NCBI RefSeq assembly: GCF_032452875.1
Contig: NC_083878.1
Location: forward strand, 53,450,878 to 53,514,877
Direction of reading: 5' to 3'
DNA length: 64,000 nucleotides
Source of the DNA: Bos javanicus
Taxonomy: Eukaryota; Chordata; Mammalia; Artiodactyla; Bovidae
Shown: positions 58,070 through 64,000 of the stretch, piece by piece
Numbering within the stretch: the stretch's first letter is position 1
Layout of the letters: every line of letters starts with the position of its first letter
Translations under genes and position numbers: made by a program
The notes under the pieces: model-generated
Told to the model about the DNA's origin: nothing
The model's input: only the letters and a program-made list of their open reading frames with translations
Database searches by the model: none

Positions 58070-61000
58070 GAACGAGACCCCACATCCAAGGTAAGAGAAA
58101 CCCAAATAAGATGGTAGGCATTGAGAAGGAGGATCAGAGGGCAGACAGACTGAAACTACAATCACAGACAACTAGCCAGTCTGATCACACAGACCACAGC
58201 CTTGTCTAACTCAATGAAACTAAGCCATTCCATTTGGGGCCACCCAAGATGGGTCATGGTGGAGAGGTCTGACAGAATGTGATCCACTGAAGAAGGGAAT
58301 GGCAAACCACTTCAGTATTCTTGCCTTGAGAACCCCATGAACAGTATGAAAAGGCAAAATAATAGGACACTGAAAGAGGAACTCCCCAGGTCAGTAGGTG
58401 CCCAATATGCTACTGGAGATCAGTAGAGAAATAACTCCAGAAAGAATGAAGGGATGGAGCCAAAGCAAAAACAATACCCAGCTGTGGATGTGACTGGTGA
58501 TAGAAGCAAGGTCCGATTCTATAAAGAGCAATATTGCATAGGAACCTGGAATGTCAAGTCCATAAATCAAGGCAAATTGGAAGTGGTCAAACAAGAGATG
58601 GCAAGAGTGAATGTTGACATTCTAGGAATCAGTTAACTCAAATGGACTAGAATGGGTGAATTTAACTCAGATGACCATTATATCTACTACTGTGGGCAGG
58701 AATCCCTTAGAAGAAATGGAGTAGCCATCATTGTCAACAAGAGAGTCTGAAATGCAGTACTTGGATGCAATCTCAAAAATGATAGAATGATCTCTGTTTG
58801 TTTCCAAGGCAAACCACTTAATATCACAGTAATCCAAGTCTATGCCCCAACTGCAATGCTGAAGAAGCTGAATTTGAATGGTTCTATGAAGACCTACAAT
58901 ACCTTTTAGAACTAACATCCAAAAAAACATGTCCTTTTCATTATAGGGGACTGGAATGCAAAAGTAGGAAGTCAAGAAACACCTGGAGTAACAGGCAAAT
59001 TTGGCCTTGGAATATGGGATGAAGCAGGGCAAAGATGAATAGAGTTTTGCCAAGAAAATGCACTGGTCATAGCAAACACCCTCTTCCAACAACACAAGAG
59101 AAGACTCTACACATAGACATCACCAGATAGTCAACACCAAAATCAGATTGATTATATTCTTTGCAGCCAAAGATGGAGAAGCTCTATACAGTCAACAAAA
59201 ACAAGACCAGGAGCTGACTGTGGATCAGATCATGAATTCCTTATTGCCACATTCAGACTTAAATTGAAGAAAGTGGGGGAAACCATTAGACCATTCAGGT
59301 ATGACCTAAATCAAATCCCTTATGATTATATAGTGGAAATGATAACTAGATTTAAGGGACTAGATTTGATAGAGTGCCTGATGAACTATGGACTGAGGTT
59401 CGTGACACTGTACAGGAGACAGGGGTCAAGACCATCCCCATGTAAAAGAAATGCAAAAAAGCAAAATGGCTGTCTAGGAGGCCTTACAAATAGCTGTGAA
59501 AAGAAGAGAAGTGAAAAGCAAAGGAGAAAAGGAAAGATATAAGCATCTGAATGCAGAGTTCCAAAGAACATCAAAGAGAGATAAGAAAGCCTTCCTCTGT
59601 GATCAATGCAAAGAAACAGAGGAAAACAACAGAATGGGAAAGACTAGAGTTCTCTTCCAGAAAATCAGAGATACCAAGGGAACATTTCATGCAAAGATGT
59701 GTCCGATAAAGGACGGAAAAGGTACGGACCTAACAGAAGCAGAAGATATTAAGACAAGGTGGCAGGAATACAAAGAAGAACTGCACAAAAAAGATCTTCA
59801 CAACCAAAATATTCACGATGGTGTGATCACTCACCTAGAGGCAGATATCCTGGAATGTGAAGTCAAGTGGGCCTTAGAAAGCATCATTACGAACAAAGCT
59901 AGTGGAGGGGATGGCCTTCCAGTTGAGCTATTTCAGATCCTGAAAGATGATGCTGTGAAAGTGCTGCACTCAATATGCCAGCAAATTTGGAAAACTCAGC
60001 AGTGGCCACAGGACTGGAAAAGGTCAGTTTTCATTCCAATCCCAAAGAAAGGCAATGCCAAAGAATGCTCAAACTACCGCACAATTGCACTCATCTCACA
60101 GGCTAGTAAAGTAATGCTCAAAATTCTCCAAGCCAGGCTTCAGCAATACGTGAACTGTGAACTTCCAGAAGTTCAAGCTGGTTTTAGAAAAGGCAGAGGA
60201 ACCACAGATCAAATTGCCAACATCCGCTGGATCATTGAAAAAGCAAAAGAGTTCCAAAAAAACATATTTCTACTTTATTGACTATGCCAACGCCTTTGAC
60301 TGTGTGGATCCCAATAAACTGGAAAATTCTGAGAGATGGGAATACCAAACCACTTGACCTGCCTCTTGAGAAACCTGTATTGCAGGTCAGGAAGCAACAG
60401 TTAGAACTGGACATGAAACAACAGACTGGTTTCAAATAGGAAAAGGAGTACGTCAAGGCTGTCTATTGTCACCCTGCTTATTTTACTTATATGCAGAGTA
60501 CATCATGAGGGGCTGGAAGAAGCACAGCTGGAATCAAGATTGCTGGGAGAAACATCAATAACCTCAGATATGCAAATGTCACCACCCTTATGGCAGAAAG
60601 TGAAGAGGAACTGAAAAGCCTCTTGATGAAAGTGAAAGAGGAGACTGAAAAAGTTGGCTTAAAGCTCAACATTCAGAAAATGAAGATCATGGCATCTGGT
60701 CTCATCACTTTATGGGAAATAGATGGGGAAACAGTGGAAACAGTGTCAGACTTTATTTCTGGGGGCTCCAAAATCACTGCAGATGGTGACTGCAGCCATG
60801 AAATTAAAAGATGCTTACTCCTTGGAAGGAAAGTTATGACCAACCTAGATAGCATATTGAAAAGTAGAGACATTACTTTGCCAACAAAGGTTCGCCTAGT
60901 CAAGGCTATGGTTTTTCCTGTGGTCATGTATGGATGTCAGAGTTTGACTGTGAAGAAGGCTGAGCACTGAAGAATTGATGCTTTTGAACTGTGGTGTTGG

Positions 61001-61341
61001 AGAAGACTCTTGAGAGTCCCTTGGACTGCAAGGAGATCCAACCAGTCCATTCTGAAGGAAATAAGCCCTGGGATTTCTTTGGAAGGAATGATGCTAAAGC
61101 TGAAACTCCAGTACTTTGGCCACCTCATGCGAATGGTTGACTCAGTGGAAAAGACTCTGATGCTGGGAGGGATTGGGGGCAGAAGAAGAAGGGCACGAAA
61201 GAGGATGAGATGGCTGGATGGCATCACTGACTCGATGGATGTGAGTCTGAGTGTACTCCGGAAGTTGGTGATGGACAGGGAGGCCTGGCGTGCTGCGATT
61301 CATGGGGTCGCCAAGAGTCTGAGCGACTGAACTGAACTGAA
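58070..61341 (+). mobile_element. Near full-length BovB LINE, sense
   Basis: The most complete BovB here, about 3.27 kb. It has 5' leader ('cgagaccccacatccaaggt'), endonuclease, basic linker, RT, C-terminal domain and terminal 3' repeats at 61341. It is inactivated by several lesions, described in the pseudogene entry. The left edge touches an antisense BovB. The right flank is followed within 15 bases by an older L1. Confidence 0.93.
58454..61330 (+). pseudogene. BovB endonuclease-reverse transcriptase, inactivated
   Basis: BovB codes for one protein with an N-terminal endonuclease that nicks DNA and an RT that copies BovB RNA onto the nick. The frame begins in the leader and reads YCIGTWNVKSINQGKLEV, then hits TAA at 58634-58636. 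The GDWNAKVG motif (near 58950) and CGSDHE (near 59225) are still present. The linker and RT entry are open from 59496 to 60281 (KRSVFIPIPKKGNAKECSNYRTIALI; AGFRKGRGTTDQIANIRWIIEKA). A one-base change near 60270 shifts the frame before DYANAFD, and more indels follow near 60330 and 60505. The catalytic YADD is YANV (60569-60580). The C-terminus reads openly at 61010-61330. Confidence 0.92.
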
Positions 61342-61366
61342 TTTGATTAAAAAGTAGACTGTTAAA

Positions 61367-61920
61367 GGGCAGTTGCATTATTACTATATCTTGATTGTCA
61401 TGAATAGTGCTGCTATGTATACTGGAAAGATACATATAAAGGAATATCACTCAGACTTAAAACAATGAAATATTGCCATTTATAGCAACTGGGATGGAAT
61501 TAAAGAATATTAATAAAAAAATAATATTATATACTTAGTGAAGTGAGTCATAGAAAGTCAACTACTATATAATATCCATTATATGTGGAATCTAAAAATA
61601 ATACAAATGAATTTGTGTATAAAGCAGAAACAAACTCAAAGACATAGAAGACAAACTTATAGTTGCCAAAAGGATAATTTGTCCCCTCTTGGTTTGTTCC
61701 AAATTAGAGTATGAGATTAATAGGTACAAATTGCTATACTTAAAATAGATAAGAAACAAAGATTTATTGTAATGCATGAGAAATTATACCCAACATTTTG
61801 TAATAATCTATAATGGAATCTAATCTGAAAAAATAACTGAATCACTTTGCTCTACACCTGAAACTAACACAATACTGTAAATCACTATATTTCAAATAGA
61901 AAGGTAAAAAAAAAAAAAAA
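61367..61920 (+). mobile_element. Old L1 3' end with imperfect TSD
   Basis: End of ORF2 ('agcaactgggatggaatt', 'gtgaagtgagtcatagaaag') and 3' UTR ('ggaatctaaaaataatac', 'ctacacctgaaactaacac') with a 15-base A tail. Flanks gtagactgttaaa (61354-61366) and gtagtctgctaaa (61921-61933) match at 11 of 13 bases. Confidence 0.85.
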
Positions 61921-61937
61921 GTAGTCTGCTAAAAATT

Positions 61938-61962
61938 GTGTATATGTGTGTGTGTGTGTGTA
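61938..61962. repeat. (GT)n microsatellite
   Basis: Short GT run interrupted by 'ata'. Confidence 0.85.
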
Positions 61963-62281
61963 CAAGGAAGACTTGAAATTGTTTCTGTTCATGGATGACG
62001 TGTTTATTAAATAAAAAATCCAAAATAATTGACAAAAAGAATTCTCAAGGAACTAATAAGTAAGGTTGTAAGATACAAAGTTAATGTACAAAAATCAGTT
62101 GTTTTTTTCTATAGCAACCATGAACAAACGGAATTTGAAATTAAAAACATAATTTGAAATTAAAAACTATTTATATTAGCACTTCCCTGTAAAATGAAAT
62201 ATTTATGTGTAAATATATCAAAATACATGTCAAATCTATGTGCAGAAAACTGCAAAATTCTGATACAAAAAAGAAGTAAAT

Positions 62282-62458
62282 GTGGGGTGGTATAGTTGAC
62301 TCTTTGCGACCCCATGGACTATACAATCCTTGAAATTCTCCATTCCAGAATATTGGAGTGAGTATCCCTTCCATCCTCCAGGGGAAGCCCAGGGATGGAA
62401 TGCAGGTTTCTTGCATTGCAGGCAGATTCTTTACAAGCCGAGCCACCAAAGAAGCCCT
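62282..62458 (-). mobile_element. Bov-tA SINE, antisense, partial
   Basis: Reversed body and head ('gaccccatggactata' to 'gagccaccaaagaagccc'). The tail end is shortened. Confidence 0.88.
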
Positions 62459-63159
62459 TATTCATGAATAGGAAAACTCAATATTGCCAAAAAGTCAGTT
62501 CTTTTCCACTTGATCTTTTAATTTAATGAAATCCCAATCAAAATCTCAACAAGTTGTTTTGTGTCAAGATACTGACAAACTGATTCTTAAAAACTTATAT
62601 AGAGAAGCAAAAGACTTTGAATGGCCAATATGATATTGAATGACAAAAGCAAAGTTGGAAGATTGATGCTACCATACTTCAAGACTTACTATAAAGCTGC
62701 AGTAATCAGGACTATGTGGTATTTGCAAAATAATAGACAAATAGAGTGATAGAATAGAATAGAAATTCCATAAACACACTCTCATAAATATAGTCTTTCA
62801 TTCACACCTAGTAGGAATGCAGAATGGTATACAGCTATAGCCACTTTGCAACACAGTTTGTCTTTTTTTAAAATATTTTAAAGAAAATCACACACACTGC
62901 CACCATATGATCTAGTAATTAGTCTCCTTGGTATTTATTCAAAGGAGTTGAAAAATTTTGTCCACATATAAATCTGCACATGGATGTTTATAGCAAATTT
63001 ATTCATAATTGCCAAAAGTTGGAGATAGCTAAAATGTCCTTCAGGAAATGAAGAGATGAAGTGTGGCACATCTAGACAATGGAATATTATTCAGCACTAA
63101 AATGAATGTAATATGAAACCATGAAAAGACATGAGAAACCTTAAATTAATAATAAGTGA

Positions 63160-63467
63160 ATGAAAGTCACTCAGTCATGTCCATTTCTTTGCAACCCCAT
63201 GGATTATATAGTCAATGGAATTCTCCAGGCCAGAATTCTGGAGTGGGTAGGCTTTCCCTTCTCCAGGGGATCTTCTGAACCCAGGGATCAAACCCAGGTC
63301 TCCTGCATTGCAGGGGGATTCTTTGCCAGCTGAGCCACAGGGGAAGCCCAAGAATACTGGAATGGGCGGCCTATCTCTTCTCCAGCAGATCTTCCTGACC
63401 CATGAGTTGAACTGGAGCCTCTGCATTGCAGGCAGATTCTTTACCAACTGAACTATCAGGGAAGTCC
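63160..63467 (-). mobile_element. Bov-tA SINE with partial tandem duplication, antisense, TSD
   Basis: A complete reversed Bov-tA ends at 'gagccacaggggaagccc', followed by 'aagaatactggaatggg' and a second partial copy. The 11-base duplication ataataagtga is at 63149-63159 and 63468-63478. Same design as 4470-4790 and 37714-38052. Confidence 0.93.
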
Positions 63468-64000
63468 ATAATAAGTGAGCATATTTTTTTAATTCAATAA
63501 TAAGTGGGTGAATTAAAAAAAGCTACATACTGTACGATTCCAACTATTTGACATTCTGGAAAAGGCTAAAATATGGAGACAGATAAAAGATCAGTGGTTC
63601 CCCAAGGATGGGGAAGGAGCTGGGGAGAGATGAATAAGCAGAATACAGAGAATTTTTAGGACAATGAAAATACCCTACTTGATATCATAATGATGGATGT
63701 ATGTCATTATTCATTTGTCCAAATCCATAAATATTATAAAACTAAAAGTGAATCATAATGAAATCTGTGAACTTTGGATGATAATGATGGGGTCAGTTTA
63801 AGTTCATCAGTTGTAACAAACATATCACTGGTAAGGGATGTTGATAAGGGGAGAGGCTATGCATGAGTGGGAGCAGAGAATATCCAAGAAATCCCTTTAC
63901 TTGATTGTAAACTGAAAACTGTTCTAAAATATAGTCTTTAAAAATTTAGTTCTGGGCATGAGTAATACAGTCAACTTATCATTGGATAAATGTGAGTTAA

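Larger units (their letters stand above)
61963..63940 (+). mobile_element. Old L1M-type LINE, sense, 5'-truncated
   Basis: ORF2 phrases run from the FxDD region ('tgttcatggatgacgtgt') through 'gaaatcccaatcaaaatctc' and 'caatggaatattattcagca' to an L1M 3' UTR ('attccaactatttgacattctgg', 'aggctatgcatgagtggg', 'gaaaactgttctaaaatat'). Two SINEs interrupt it (62282-62458 and 63160-63467). A deletion near 62800 joins the middle of ORF2 to its C-terminal part. No usable frame. Confidence 0.85.

Overview
The window comes from the nuclear genome of a ruminant, almost certainly a bovid (cattle, sheep, goat, buffalo or a close relative). The evidence is the repeat content: many copies of the RTE-type LINE BovB, the SINEs built on it (Bov-tA with a tRNA-like head, and the BOV-A2 dimer), CHR-type tRNA SINEs of cetartiodactyls, and young ruminant L1 (L1-BT type) with its characteristic 3' UTR. 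Repeat family names are from memory and were not checked by alignment. I see no intact protein-coding gene, no convincing single-copy exon, no tRNA or rRNA gene and no CRISPR array. Every long open frame I examined lies in a LINE or in its antisense.

Layout. 0-9 kb: two BovB copies (611-1674 and 1967-3245) with clean target-site duplications (TSDs), an old antisense L1 (3258-6005) broken by later SINEs, a young antisense L1-BT (6168-7841), then SINEs. 9-13.4 kb: a long decayed sense L1 with a BovB tail inside it. 13.4-16.9 kb: mostly single-copy DNA with SINEs and a possible conserved non-coding element. 16.9-21.8 kb: a young L1-BT beside an older L1 3' UTR at a reused target site, then an old L1 with a large internal deletion. 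22-26.7 kb: mostly single-copy, including a CpG-richer segment of unknown origin (23.4-24.5 kb). 26.8-30 kb: a BovB with a 5' inversion and perfect TSD, then a second BovB. 30-36 kb: single-copy DNA and an old L1 split by an ERVL-MaLR LTR. 36-43 kb: SINEs and two long antisense BovB copies, one holding a 245-base L1 tail. 43-52.5 kb: mainly single-copy DNA with SINEs, MIR and hAT relics. 52.6-54.5 kb: a BovB lacking its reverse transcriptase. 54.5-56.5 kb: the longest stretch in which I recognise no repeat. 56.5-64 kb: a small BovB tail, a tiny L1 tail, a head-to-head BovB pair whose second member is nearly full length, and old L1 3' sequence to the end.

How the parts relate. L1 and BovB encode, or once encoded, an endonuclease and a reverse transcriptase that insert copies at nicked DNA. 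Bov-tA and BOV-A2 carry a BovB-like 3' end and are thought to use BovB enzymes; CHR SINEs have their own tails. By my hand-drawn boundaries BovB alone covers about a quarter of the window. All copies seen are truncated, frameshifted or mutated, so the region reads as an intergenic or intronic layering of insertions, not a functional gene cluster. The most informative signals are insertion-mechanism records: the BovB 5' inversion, a target site used twice, a stop codon shared by two L1 copies, and a partly duplicated Bov-tA form seen three times.
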